DNA from: Anisakis pegreffii
Taxonomy: Eukaryota > Nematoda > Chromadorea > Rhabditida > Anisakidae
Length of the DNA: 64,000 nt
Assembly (NCBI GenBank): GCA_035041965.1
Contig: JAPYMA010000316.1
Span: 124,001 to 188,000, forward strand
Reading direction: 5' to 3'
In this document: piece by piece, positions 50,401 through 63,404 of the stretch
How the letters are laid out: each line of letters begins with the position of its first letter
Position numbering within the stretch: position 1 is the stretch's first letter
Notes under the pieces: generated by a model
Databases searched by the model: none
Told to the model about the DNA's origin: nothing
The model's input: the letters and a program-made list of their open reading frames with translations, nothing else
Made by a program: the position numbers and the translations under genes

Positions 50401-52371
50401 AATTTTGAAGCGTCACTTCAAAAGGGCTCAAGATTTTGACTCTTGAGAACTATTCATTACAGAGTTTGGCTTATCAAATTTGTGGAATCAGATTTTTGAT
50501 CATTTCTCATCCAATCAACAATGTCAGTATAAGTTTTTGATTGATCGATTGGGACTGGAATATGTTATGTATCTTTTGGAATCATATGATATCCAAGGGT
50601 GTATATATTTTTGCACGTGGATGGTCGATTGTTGCTTTATCATGCAATGATGATGATGGTGAATTATGTTGAATATTCTCATTGTCAGTATCAAAAACAG
50701 CCATCAATCTTATCCGATCAACGAGCAAATTCAATCAAATCACTGATTTTTTTCTGACCCTTCTCAACATTTTCGGTGATTCAGTGAGAATGGTACGATT
50801 TTATTCACGATAAGTACTTCACACGTATGCACAGGTCACAAGATCTATTGTGAGAATGAAATAAAGCCTAGATTCATAGCAAATGTATGACAATAAATGA
50901 TATTGGTGAAATTCGTTCCCTTTTCACTCTCACAATTTCTACGTTATTCATCTCGATACTATCATCAATCACTGATATTTAATATTGATAGCAAAACTTG
51001 TAAAGTGAAGAAACGCTTCTTGAAGCCATACAAAGTTTCACTAGAAACATGATTAATGAAAATGTGCGTGTATCTAGTCGATTGTGAGGATATTTGCTGC
51101 AGGGATCAAATATCTACGCATTCGTTTGGATCAATCAATGCGTTTGTTTGAGAGTGTTCAATAGCACTTCAGCCAACTCAATGAAACTTCTTTTGAAGAA
51201 CTGAGAAACTCTCTGAAGACGTACTGCTTTGCATTGACGTCATATCGGTTGATTCGGATTGACATTTGCAGTTTGAAATCATTGCATTTGTTAAGTGCTT
51301 GAGTAAATTGTGGAGTATAAATAGATAAATATATGTGTTTATATTTATATTTATTTGTTTACTTATTTGTGTACTATCGCACAAATATAAATGATTGAGT
51401 GGGATTTGGGATATTTCGGGATATTGTTTGCATTAGTGGAAACACGCAGAAATTCATCGTTGAGAATTGGTTAACATTAAAAAACAATAATGATTATTTT
51501 TATGTGAGTCATCAAATTCTAAAAAATCTCAAATATTAGAAAGATGTTGATTTGTGTAACTCAAATATAAACGTATGTGAATTGGTTTGTACAGTAAACC
51601 AATTAGAGCTAATATGCTGGAAATACGCATCCGTTCAGACTCATTCAGTGAGAAATTACGAATTCAAGCTTGAAGAAGAGATCTTAAGACGGCACTCATT
51701 TGTCATTTGTAAAGCTTTGTGAATGCTGTGAAATATTACACTTAATGTTTTCGGTAAACTCACACCTCCACCGATAATATTGGTCCACGCCAATATCAAT
51801 ACAACAAACAGATTGCATACTCGAAAGTCATTGCTCTCGTAATAACAATTATCATCATTATTACTTGAAAGTAACGACTTTAAAAATTCGCTGTTGCAAG
51901 ATTGCAGCACACGAATAGCTGCAAGCCAGCGAATTTTTTGATCAGTCAATGGAATGGTTTAGTAGAAGTGAATTGTGAGGTTTAAATAAATAAAGTTACT
52001 GATAATGACCCTCAATTTGATAATAGTGATAAGTGACCTGGAAGAGGATGAAGTTTCGTACGACTCAAACGTTTCGAGGTGTTCTGTCTTGGCGGAGGCA
52101 GAACGCATCGTTTCAGGCGGATAACACACCTCTGCAAGAAACTTTGCGTTTGAAAATCTTCACTGGATGCCATCATTGCACAATACTGTCGGAATGATGA
52201 TATGCAACTTAAGATAGTCATCATTAGGTATTATTTATCAATGTATTGATACCTATCAGCAGCAACAGCTGTAAATGAACAACTCACTTCGTATTTTTTG
52301 AGTATGATTCCAAAAATATCGGATTTTGTTTTCTTCCAGCCACGTAGCACCTTCATTTTATATCCATGCAT
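47431..52371 (-). CDS. Helical-domain protein with long Ser-rich disordered tail
   Basis: Exons 52371-52288, 52131-52038, 51918-51821, 51297-51210, 50396-50323, 49840-49698, 49627-49597, 49558-49386, 49259-49158, 49005-48328, 47937-47431, about 690 aa. The ATG is 3 nt after a TTTCAG acceptor, a probable trans-splice site. Residues ~1-125 are basic then Ser-rich; ~125-305 look all-helical (LERMRRK, ELREICEEWLNRLYAIPKKY, LWQDVKREYAEIMQMGRRIW, LRVVYDLGMLCVRFNEL, LTITLFRDLLADHNS); the remaining ~390 residues are Ser/Thr/Asn-rich with many SP sites (SSPRDS, EPSSPRP, SPTSPRS) and RKLSLSKEER, likely kinase targets. The exon 6/exon 7 junction does not close in phase, so a small exon, unusual splice site or base error is likely there. 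The domain was not recognised; a signalling or scaffold role is only inference. Confidence 0.75.
48150..48302. repeat. ATCGAT/ATTGGT-rich palindromic cluster
   Basis: This intron segment of the Ser-rich gene is packed with short, partly palindromic words (ATCGATTGGTAGATCGAT, TTATCGATTATAATCGAT, AACCAATCCATATCT twice). It has the look of a decayed short tandem array with dyad symmetry. Confidence 0.6.
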
Positions 52372-53061
52372 TCTCTGAAAACATATAAGCTATGCGTCGT
52401 ACAGGTATGGTGTATCCATAGCACAGGTGGTACACACGGTATATATTGTATAGCACAGGTGCAGGCGTGGTATGACTTCTGACAGAATGTATTTATTATA
52501 TCAGATTACTCAAAATTACGGTGCCAGGCGAAAATCTTTCGAATGCTTCAAAGCTTTAAATGCAATAAGACAAATTTGCTCACAATCAGAAGATAACAGG
52601 GTAAGATTAATGTAGACAGATAGTCTCGAAGATCAATTTTGCAGCAGATTTCAGCAATTATTTCATAATAGAGAAAAGTTTTTTAAATGATCGGTCGGCT
52701 AAGTTACTGCCGAATAACAGCACAGTGAAACGCAATCGGACATACGAAATCGCTCTTCATAAAACGATTAGAGAATGGCTTTTTAGCGAGAATTTGAACA
52801 AAAAAAAATAGGAACGCGAAAATAAATGGATGAATGAATGATATCCGAACAAAGCATCAGAAAACATGCAAAGAATATGATAAAGTGTTCATTCGTTTAT
52901 GTGGAAGGCGATTAGTCATCAACAGCAATGTACTAAGCCACGAATTGAACGCGTAAGATGGATGGATGGCTCGGATTGGCGCTATATCTCTGGAAGTTTA
53001 TGTGTTCGGTTGGAAGCGTTTTATTGTTCGGATGATATGCAGTGCTGGGAGTAAATATAGC

Positions 53062-53187
53062 TCAGGAAGTATAACAAGTATATGCACGTTTGAAAGAAGC
53101 TCGGTGATTAATTGCTGATAGATAGCGAAGAGGCACAGAGGAGCACAAGTTTATCAGAACAACAACTGCATAAGAAAACACCAAACT
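53062..53187 (-). CDS. Candidate terminal exon with one membrane helix
   Basis: It follows a CTAATTCAG acceptor and encodes 41 residues before a stop: a hydrophobic stretch (SLVFSYAVVVLINLCSSV) then a polar tail (NHRASFKRAYTCYTS). Nothing upstream could be joined to it with confidence; the frame at 54019-53783 on the same strand is one candidate partner. Confidence 0.3.
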   Translation of the reverse strand, partial: SLVFSYAVVVLINLCSSVPLRYLSAINHRASFKRAYTCYTS

Positions 53188-53782
53188 CTGAATTAGTTTA
53201 GGTTGAGAGTTTGAAAATTCACAAATTTTTGTGTAAATTTTGAGGATATACATATAAACGTATCACTACATATTTAGGTAAGTGCATAGGTTAAAATGTG
53301 TGTCGCCGGATGTTACTTCAACGACTTCGGGAATTCATTTGATTAGTCAGAGGAACGTGGATATCCAACTTCTTCAATGGTATTGGACTAGACTGGAACA
53401 AAGCACCTCGTCAAGCTAGACGGGAACAATTTGAGTAAAGGTGATAATGGATAATGAAAGAACAGAAAAATGCTTGCTCAAAGTATATTTGAATGTATTA
53501 TCGTTTATGTTTACTTACATTTTCGGAATTGCCATCCAGCATTGACTTCTTGCATCATCACTCAATTAGTTGCTTTATTCTGAAAATTCGGCTTTCTTTG
53601 CAGTTTTCATCAATCGTTCTTGAGGAAAATCGCACGACCACTGATATAAGACGAGATAAAATAAAGTCAAAAGGGCGCACTGACATCAATAGGAGAGCAA
53701 AGTTTTAAGAGCGAATGCAGTAAAATTATGCATCAACCAGTGCATAAATACGAGATTTCAAATGTATCACTGATAGGGACAA

Positions 53783-54019
53783 TCATGATAACAGAGCAAT
53801 GACGATATCAGCCATTGTCAGAGTGTGAATAAAGCGATCTACCATTAAGACTCTAATTTCAGGATCAGCTCCAGGAACGATTGAGTTGAGTTGATCAATA
53901 TAACTTAACCAGCATAAAGAAGGATAACATCTAGCATTCACATCCAAACAGTCACAAACAACATTGGTGTGAACAAAAACAAGAGAAGAATTAGAAATAT
54001 AATCATTAAAGGAATACAT
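53783..54019 (-). CDS. Candidate exon or small ORF starting at a splice acceptor
   Basis: The ATG directly follows CTTTTTCAG, so this could be an SL trans-spliced start or an internal exon. The 78-residue frame contains VVCDCLDVNARCYPSLC, four cysteines in 14 residues, then PGADPEIRVLMVDRF. A GTTAAG donor inside the frame (after CTTTATGCTG) could end the exon earlier. The product is not recognised. Confidence 0.3.
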   Translation of the reverse strand: MYSFNDYISNSSLVFVHTNVVCDCLDVNARCYPSLCWLSYIDQLNSIVPGADPEIRVLMVDRFIHTLTMADIVIALLS

Positions 54020-54549
54020 CTGAAAAAGAGCTTTACTCTTAATTATATTCATTTCAAGTGTGAAGCTTGCATTCGTGTTGTTCAGTCCATTCGATCACCA
54101 AATGAATGGATCAATTAGATGTGGCTAGATTAAGTAAGATTAAAACTGAATGAGGAAGAAATGGTAAGGCAGTTTATTGAACTGATGGAATGAAAGCGTG
54201 CGATTCTTTTGTGAATAGCGAATAAATTTTACGGAGGTGCACTAAAGTAAGGCAATAGCGCCATTAGATCATTAGAGGGATAAACTGTGCAACGAATAAA
54301 CTCTAGCAATAAGGAAGTATTTTAGCTGATTGGAAATATAGATGTTTGGTCGTACATATCCGAGCGGTCTATTCTCAAGTAGTGATTTATGAATAACATT
54401 TCATGATTGGAATTAATGAGGTGCACAATGGACTCAGACCGGAATGATTCAAATATATAAGAAGCATCAAATGAAAACGCGCGTCACCGCCTTGATCATT
54501 TCGATTAAATAACACAATAGCTAGTAACCAGTATTTTTATTCAATCTAA

Positions 54550-54732
54550 CTAAGCACTGACGTAAATGAGTTCGATTCGAGGGAGATCAGGCTCAACGAG
54601 AACAGTTGTGGTGAGTTGATTGAGACACAGGTATTGAGATGCGTTGAACAGGTTGCTTGATAAATGGATATCTAGATGGATAGAGTTACCACAAGAATAC
54701 GATTTGGCAAAAATCAAAAAAATCAATCTCAT
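54550..54732 (-). CDS. Candidate small secreted peptide
   Basis: A 60-residue frame beginning MRLIFLIFAKSYSCG, which could be a signal peptide, followed by a polar segment ending RIELIYVSA. No promoter or splice support beyond the frame itself. Confidence 0.22.
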   Translation of the reverse strand: MRLIFLIFAKSYSCGNSIHLDIHLSSNLFNASQYLCLNQLTTTVLVEPDLPRIELIYVSA

Positions 54733-57700
54733 ATTACCACATTATATTTACTGTTCTTAAGTGCTCTTATTGAGTTTCAGCTTAAGTTCCTTTTGTGCTC
54801 TTTCCAACGATAATTTTTTATCATCCATAATCAGTGCTTAACTTATAACTGAGTTGAGGTGAATATACATTGATATTGTGTATTGCCTGCTGCTAAAGTT
54901 ATATGCGTGATGGTTTAGTATTTACACAATCCAAAAGTCGTTTTTAGATATTTGATCCACCGATAGATTGTAGTATCAAGTGAATGATCGAAACCAGTCT
55001 ATTTTATGAATTCAATGAGAGGCATTCGAAAAACTAAGATTATGTCAGTTTTTTTCCGTTTATATTGAACTTTTTTGTGAATTTTTATAGGAGGTTTAGA
55101 TTTTATACGTCTTTGTAAAATGAATACTCGAAAATGCTCATTCAAGAATTTGTATAGTCAATACTTGAAAATAAGATTATTCGAGCAAAAAAGTGAACAA
55201 TCAAAGGAATAGGGATACTTTTACAGTTAACGTACCTATGATAAGGGCAGTGCTACAAGCCTCGCCCTGAACTCTAGATGAGTGTCAGGCCAACCTCTCA
55301 GGCTTCAATGCGAAGCCCAGGTGAAGCACTGTAGCATTTTTGCCTTGGACTAAGCCTCAGGCTAGGGGCCGTGGTGAGCTCCAACCGAAAGCAGATGACA
55401 GTCTTCGCTTAGTCTCTGTGTATATTTTGGTTCAGTTTTATAGATGCATCAAATGGAAGATTATCAGGAATGGATGTGTAAATATTAATGGATGAATGCA
55501 TACTGGAATGGATGGCTGCAGATAGAACAGAAGGCAACAAAAAGACAAGCTTTCAGTGAAGTGAACTGATGGAAGTATTAACAAATCACCGAATTTATGG
55601 GCATACAGACATCTTGCATGGCATTTATGTACTACAATTTTTGAGATCGATCTCCTGGGAGATGCCAGATGACAACGATGAATGACGCGCATTTGAATGC
55701 TAAGAAAAGACAAATGTTCACTTTAACAATAAAACACACATTCGGAATTCGACAGCTATTATTATCATGATGTTCGTATAAGAACACACGAAAGCACACG
55801 TCATTCTCTTAATAACCGAATCGAAAAGCGATAATCAGATGATGCATTTGAGAAGATGATGCAAGTGGACACTGATTGTATCGTGCCGATTAATACTTGG
55901 CTGAATTTCTGCACAGGGACGACGAATATGAGTTGTTTCTTTTGTTTTTGGATGGGGAAAGGTGAAAGGAAATGAATTTCAGAGACTCTTCCAAAAGCAA
56001 TCCAATTGCAGCTGAATCAATAGTAGGACGTAATAAAGACGTTGAATCGTAGGTAAGCCTCAAGATCTTAAGAATACGCGAACTAGAAATTAAAATCGTA
56101 AAGTAACGACTTGACAGATATTGTCGAGTTGGCTAGAAGTTCGTGCTAACCAACAACAAGAATAGAAAATAGAATAGCGTTGGGATGGCTGGCGTAAGGA
56201 AAATAGCTGTGATCATATTACAAATGAGATTTACGGCTGAGGATAATGACGAAAACTCAATGAATGGATGGATACAAGAAGATTCATAGAACATTCGAAT
56301 GAAAAGAAGAGATGAGAAGATAAAATATGACACATGACATTGATTAGTATTTATTACTTTTGAACAATGATGTGTTGAAAAGTGTTTTGATTTATTCGAT
56401 TCATTTATACAAACAATAATAACGGTGCTATTCATCATTTAAATGCTTCGATAAGCATCTGCTGAATGAACTTCGTTGAGAGCTCGATGAATATTCATAA
56501 CCCACACATAACCCAGCACTGATGACGCTCTACAAACCTCAATAATCTGATTATTGATTAGATTCGAGAGGATCGATCGATAAGACTTCATTGAATAATC
56601 ACATGAGACTTGCTTGATCAAACTGGTACATTAGCAGAGAGATTTGTTGGAGTTTGTGTGCAGAAAAAGTAAGTGAACAGGCGCAAAGTGCTTTAAAGCG
56701 TTCATCAAATCAATCACTACGTTGAAACGAGGTGGATAATTAATGAATCGGTGAGAGATTAAAAACAAATAGCTGAGGCTCAACACTCGACACCAATCAA
56801 TCGTCATCAAGTCGATACAATCTCGTCAAGCAAACTCGGGATTATCATGAGGTGAATATGGTGGGAGTTAAAGTACATGTTATCCGCAAGGATCACACTT
56901 CAATGAAATTATCGACTGGATCTTTGCAAACGCAATATAGTTCTTTCACCAATACAATAGCAGTATTTTGATAATCGGGAATGAGCTCTATTCGATGGTG
57001 TGAAAACTGGTGTGTTCGTTGAGTCAACTTGAGCGCATAGGTAGCTTGAAAGTGGCATTCGTGGTTTTTCTTGAAGCTTGAAATAACAGATCAATCTAGA
57101 CGTGTCAAATGTGTAGAGGTTAGCGCGGTGTAACCAGCTGGTTCAGCTCTATGACAAGTCTTCCGAAATAAAAACAGCAGTACCTCTGAAACGACCTGTG
57201 AGTTGCATTTACATGAAGTGATCCGCAATGCGGTGTGAGAATATGATGCTTTCGTGAAACCTGCTGCGACTAGATACACCAAAAATTCAAATTGTTATTG
57301 TCGAACAGCTGTTAGATGTTGGATGTTTATTTATTTGTTTATGATCGCGGCAGTGCTTTCATTGCTACTGAATATGAGTGAGAGGAATAAACTGAAATTT
57401 ATAAATATGTAAATATATTCAACTTGAATGAGGCGCGCAACTCCATAAAATTATACGAAATCAATACGGAGGCATATCCGTTCCATAGATTCTGCTCACA
57501 GTCTTGACTATAGGCTCATAAAGCTCGTGCATATGTTGTGGCATATGTCTTACATATAAATAGATCATTGAATATGATCATCATGCGCCACCGCTATCTG
57601 TGGCCAGCCAACTCTAGCTCACATAATCGCTTAGGGAACAGAGAAGAGGAGTGATGCGGGGATAAAGGACGAATTTCTGAGTTTGGATTATTTATGCAGT

Positions 57701-60700
57701 AAACATGCCTGTGGACTGGCATATTTAGTGTAAACAGATAGCATTAGAGCGAGACGAATCAAGCACGAATAGATCTAGTTGGTAGTAAATGCATTCCACG
57801 AAGTCGAGAACGTTTTGAATGAATGAAAGCAAAATATGAAATCAATGTAAAATCTGAATTGAAAAGTCGATTCGATTGGATCATGAAAAGTTGCTTCGAT
57901 TGGATTTCGGTTGAACCGAAATTCCGTTCGAATGCCATAACTACTGTGAAGTAAATTTTCACAATAATTTTTCACATTATAAAGGTGTCAGCCTATTAAT
58001 GTTCATATTAATCTTAAAATTTCAGATAAATATTATAGAGAAGTTGGGAGAAGAACGATCATTAATGCATCAAACACAACGTTAGGCTGATTGTTTCGTT
58101 GCTGGATCGGGCTGGAGTGGTATCAGCTTGTAGGAGGATAACAATGAAGAACGTAATGTATTGCATCATATCCACCGGAGCGATAGTCAAAGATTGGATT
58201 AGATGCAATCCATTATTTAATTGAGTGCCTTTGAACTTGGGACAAGAGGATACGGAACAGAAACTGAAATGGCTGCTTTAATTTTAACGAGGATTGTGTA
58301 CATTAAACAATTCATAAGCGATGTTCAACGGCAGATTGAGTTGGTAGATGAAGTGATTGAAGCGATTAATTATTACACTGATATCATATCTTGTTGTACA
58401 TAATCAATTGCTACAATTTTACGATATTATCGCTGAGCATTTGACGTAATACCCACTGAAATCCTTATCATCATTATTGCTATATCACTATTACAATTAC
58501 AGTCATCACGTTCCCTTCGTGCTCAATCGACCTGAGTCGACCCGTTTCCAAAAAATGTTTCGGAATGGAATTGCTCAAGGACTCTGTCTATTTAACAAGC
58601 GAAAAAGAGCATGAACGATTGTCGGTACCCAAAGAAATTTGGACCAAGAAAACGATGCATACCAATCAAACAAATAAGCGATGCATTTATAAAGGAAACC
58701 ACTCTTGAATGCCGTTGAATAACAATTCAAATGCTATCCATCCATCTCAGAAAGAAAATTCATTTCATTCTTTTGCTGTTTTATAGTTGACTTAATGGAG
58801 TGACCTCCTACTGGATGATTGTGAAACATATTCAATGGCACTGTTGGAAAAACCGTTTGGAACAATGGATTGGAATCCATTGCGCTGCCGCTAAAATATG
58901 AACAGTTGATGTTGACGTTGAATTGATTGGCTTAGATATATGAGACTCAGTGCGTGTGAGAATCGATTCTATAATACTTGCAATATTACACTCGTGGATA
59001 AACAACATAGAGAATTGTATTGTATTACATCAAAAATAAGAAATTATTTTTTTGTTTTATGAGGGAACAAAGAATATTTCAGCGAAGAATTGTGTTTCAT
59101 TGCTGTGGATATACTTTAGCTACACTTGTGGTTTCATTCCAAAAAAAACAACCAAATGGATACGAGCTTTGAGCAATGAAGTGATTTGACGTTGTTGGTG
59201 TTGCTGTGGTTTAGCTGTTCACAAATTCATTGCACTTGTCATCTTTGATTTGGTTTGAGAAAAATAATCAATTTGAGTTCTTCTGTTTTCCACGATTCAG
59301 TTTACATAAGATGTGATTTGTTATGAAATGTGATTTTCGATCTGATTCGTAGGTGAATAGAGCTGCGAAGCTATTTGAGAAGAGAACGATCGAAGTATAA
59401 CCATATAAGCATATCTATCAACGGTTTTGAGTCAAATCAAACATGCACGACGTTTATGACTACTATCAGATGAGGTATGGTACTATCACATGACGCTAGT
59501 GATGGCAGAGTGATACCAGAGATAATACATCACATCTGCACGAGACCAATCAAAATGATTCAGCAGAAGCAAGCTTATAGCGAGTCGGACATGCAATCGG
59601 CCAGTCTAACTACCTACCAACCGCATTCACATAAAATATATCCATCCACATATCCAGCTATCCTTCTCAAGGCATAGCTTTCGAATTTGATGATGAGATA
59701 CTGAACATCATCGTTATTATCATTTAATAATGTCATTTGGTTTGAATATCATTGCATATCATTAAGTTGAAAATTAATAATTCGTTGATCACATACATAA
59801 ATATATGCAGACGTATCATCAATTGCTAACAATCAATTTGGCATTATTATTGCTACTATCATCGTTGTTATTGTTGTCATTATTTTTATCACTGTTATTA
59901 GTATAAATATTAGTATTAGTCTTACCATTAGCACTGTTAGTGATCATCTTTGGGTAATTCATCATTATATCACTATTGTTTAGTTGAAGAAGTGATTGTC
60001 ACAGTATCAGTACGTATCAGATGTAATCGAAAGACCGTTGAATTTTGATCACTAGTATTCGAATTGCACTTTCATATTGCCTCATTTTTTATCAATTGCT
60101 AGTCTCAAAAAACGAATTAGTGCAAAATATCATTTGCCACAAATCGAAAATCGCTGGACAGAGGGCATAAGGGCATTCACTGTTCGGCACGTACACATCA
60201 ACTAATGGATTGATGATTCAACTTATTGCTAGAAGGTGATCATCAATCGTGGTGATCGAATTTATGTCGACGACAATGTAGGGGACTTGAATATATTTCA
60301 GTTTGATTGCGACATTTCACTGAAATTTCAAAGAGAATTTCGATAGCAGAGTTTTTACAAGTCTAATAACATGATCACAAAAAATGACTTGGTAGAAGTT
60401 GTGAATAATATCATGAGTGTAATATCACGAATGCACATGATAGAGTATTTCTTTAATTCAGACTAAGTGAAAGTTAGGAGATAAGTATCCTATAACTAGT
60501 GTTATGAATTTGGAAAGAAACACATTCAAGTGATGCGTTTTGATCTTATTATCACTACCATTATTTTCTATCATATTCTCATTATCATCATAGCATCACT
60601 GAATTTATCATCAGTCTCGATATTGAGGTGAAGAATGGTGACCGAGACACTGAATTACTGAATGATTGGTACAGATGGATCATATTGAAATATTGTTGTT

Positions 60701-61141
60701 ATTGCTTTATGACATATGCAGATGATGGATCACATTCTCGCAAAATAGTGAAACGCCATTGATGCCATGTGATGCACATATGTTACCATGTGATTCGTGA
60801 TTGATGATGTGTAGTTCGATGTTATTATTTATTGAGGTGAAGCTTTATTGCCGTTGTTATTACGTTTCATTGCCAGCATCTTGTGAAAGTGATTAATATC
60901 TCATTGAATTGGTGGTATAAAGCAGTAGAAGAGATAATTGAACGTTGTAGGACACTGGTTCTGATATGGAGTAAATTACTCCCGGGAGGCAATTGAGGGA
61001 GTTGGCAAACTGATTTTGCATGCAGCTGTTAGTTTTTGATGAAACGCCATTGTGATAGTTTTTTCATGTAGGTATCTAAACTCGTTTCACTCATGGGAAC
61101 ATTTTTTATCATTCGATTTTGTGAGTGTATCTTTCATTCGT

Positions 61142-61606
61142 TTAGGCCTGAACAAAAGTCGGTTTGAAGATGTCACAAGTATTTTGTAAGTTATTTGACA
61201 TATTGGCTGACACTGCCTCTAATGAACAGTGGGAATTGATGGAGTGAGTTCTTTGGTACGACAGAAAAGACCATTTTAGTTTGGTGTGAAATGGGTGAGT
61301 GTTTCTGAATTCATCCATTGTTATCATTCGGTTGCACTGAAAAATTTTAGCAAGCTTTTTAGTCATTGCATATAATTGGATTTTTGGTTCGTAAGTGAAT
61401 TTTTTTGCACGAAAATTATTGTTTTCATATTTATGAATGAGATACTTAGAAACGCTGTTGTTTTCAACCATCATCCAAGACTGCATTCGCGGTATTATGA
61501 AGTTCCTGTAGTGTGGGAGGTAATGACGGCCTGCCAAAGCATCGAAAGGGGTAATGGAGCTCCCCGGCAGGAGATTCACCGTTATAGAGGGTGAACTGAA
61601 CTTCAA
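61142..61606 (-). CDS. Open frame of 154 codons, weakly supported
   Basis: Long for this AT-rich sequence. A second frame over 61585-61460 also reads well (LYNGESPAGELHYPF) behind a GTTCAG acceptor and before a GTTGAA donor, so the true coding frame is unclear. No domain or membrane segment is recognised. Confidence 0.25.
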   Translation of the reverse strand: MKFSSPSITVNLLPGSSITPFDALAGRHYLPHYRNFIIPRMQSWMMVENNSVSKYLIHKYENNNFRAKKFTYEPKIQLYAMTKKLAKIFQCNRMITMDEFRNTHPFHTKLKWSFLSYQRTHSINSHCSLEAVSANMSNNLQNTCDIFKPTFVQA

Positions 61607-62006
61607 TACTTCACGATCTGAACATTCTAAACTTTAGGAAGCCTCTAATCACAATACCCATTCAAAATCAGAACGTAGGCCGTTTGCTTCACACGTGTTC
61701 AGATCCAATTGAATGGCAATAGAAAACTCATTTCGCTACATATCTGATCGTCAACATTTAATAGTTTTGTTTGCTACATTTCTCAAAATGTGATGATGTT
61801 ATGTTTCATTCCCACAAGCTGTGCTCTTCTCAAAGCTTGTACGGAGATCATCAAAATCTGCGATTATATACTTCGTTATCGTTCAACTTCACGCAATTAC
61901 CATTTATGTGGAGATTGAGTGGAAAATTTTATCATTGCACACATTGATAATACACGATAGAATTGCAATCAATGACTCTCATTTGCGTAGATAGAAAGGC
62001 ACTTAC

Positions 62007-62137
62007 AAATAACACTGAATCCTAATGAAACAATGGCACAATATAATAAAATATTGGCGACATTCTTAATTCTAGTGAATAAGATGGTGATCCATCCTCC
62101 ATCCGAAGCGAATAACAGCACTACACGAAGAATGAAT
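62007..62137 (-). CDS. Candidate membrane-protein exon
   Basis: A GTTTGCAG acceptor and a GTAAGT donor bound an exon of 131 nt encoding FILRVVLLFASDGGWITI and a helix ANILLYCAIVSLGFSVI. The style resembles an internal exon of a four-span protein such as the one at 43-45 kb. Neighbouring exons were not found; the hydrophobic frame at 63692-63405 on the same strand may belong to it. Confidence 0.35.
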
Positions 62138-62436
62138 CTGCAAACGTTTGGAAGTGAAATGCGATGAAACGATAAACAATGTGGAGTGATATAATACTAC
62201 TGTATGGATAGTCATCGAAAGCAATCATGATGAATTCAAAATATTGAGTGTATGGAATGTTGATGCGGAATATTTTTGATACAATGATGATATCAGAAGC
62301 GTAATATCTACTCATAACAAGTAATAACAGTAAAGGATGATAATGATAGCGATATTATTTGCTATTCGCACACTGACGATGAGCAAAGCAGTTGGTTTGC
62401 CGATCGCTCTGGACATTCGCAAAATGTTTCAGTTAA

Positions 62437-62840
62437 TTGATGGATTGGTATTCGGCTGTTTCAAATTATACGAAGTTTCATGCCAACGGACAATTAGCAT
62501 TGCTCGGTTGTAGAATGTTTAACATGCCGATCGCTATGGATCTGTACGATTACTTTAATCTCGATCCGGAAAGATTACTGCTTTACTACTACTGTCCGTT
62601 GCCTCTGAGCGATCATTAGACGTATGTTTAGTCGATTGATCTGACAATGAGTGTAATTTCGGTCTCATTTTGAGTCTCTCTTCCTAGAAAGCGTTGGGCA
62701 ATTACACGAGAATATCCCCAAATCTGTATGACCGCTGACTCAATAATCGAACTTAGACTTTCATGATGATTAGAGAAAGGCATAAACTCATTTGAAGTTA
62801 TAATTATTGAATAAATAAATAAATATACGATATCAGAACA
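62437..62840 (+). mobile_element. Dispersed element, copy 2, with coding remnant
   Basis: Collinear with 21600-22100. An open frame at 62437-62619 ends NMPIAMDLYDYFNLDPERL then LLYYYCPLPLSDH and stop; copy 1 keeps traces of it (LFIIDNEGLLVYCYW) with stops. A related LPIALD-encoding segment lies just upstream at 62396-62414. After the stop come GAGTCTCTCT, GTTGGGCAATT, GGCATAAACTC and a TTGAATAAATAAATAAATA tail. It may be a retroposed gene end or a SINE/LINE-like family. Confidence 0.5.
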
Positions 62841-63404
62841 CATTGAACGGTATCTATAAATGCCCAGGTCTGCCCAGAATTTTCAGCAAGAGAAATTTGC
62901 AAAGAAGCGATCGTTTTGACACGAACAACAGCATAAATGACTCAGAACGATGACTTACTAAGAAATGCACACTTCGTGGCACGTGCATTTTTGGGCTGAA
63001 TTCATAAATTCGCTACCACGAATCATACGACGTAAGTTATCACACAGGCATAAATATTAAATATAACATGAACCATCAGAAGGATTTGATTTGCAAGAAA
63101 AAAATTTCTAAGGCAAAAAAAACGAATTCAATTTTCTGTTTGACGTAACGCTGAAATTCGCCTAGAGTCTGATTCTTCGAGTTGTTCCTGAAATGGAACG
63201 CAAGCATACATTACTGTTCCTGAAGTGACTGAGGAACATATATCACAGATGACTTAAGATGTGCAGCACGAAGACGTTATGAAAGAGGTGTCAACAAACA
63301 AGAGAAATGGCTCTTTTCGGTCTGGGATAAAAGTGACCAGTGGTCAATATAACAAAAGAACACTGATCAATGTGAAGATTGACTGATTTTGATGATTTTC
63401 GGCA

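Larger units (their letters stand above)
52372..62436. other. Long gene-poor region with isolated exon candidates
   Basis: About 10 kb in which no multi-exon gene could be assembled. Besides the small candidates listed separately, there is a GC-rich patch at 55250-55385 containing GCCTCAGGCTAGG. A plus-strand frame at 58224-58403 ends in a plausible helix but has no start or splice context. Elsewhere the sequence is AT-rich with ATTATTATC-type repeats (59820-59940). Confidence 0.5.
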
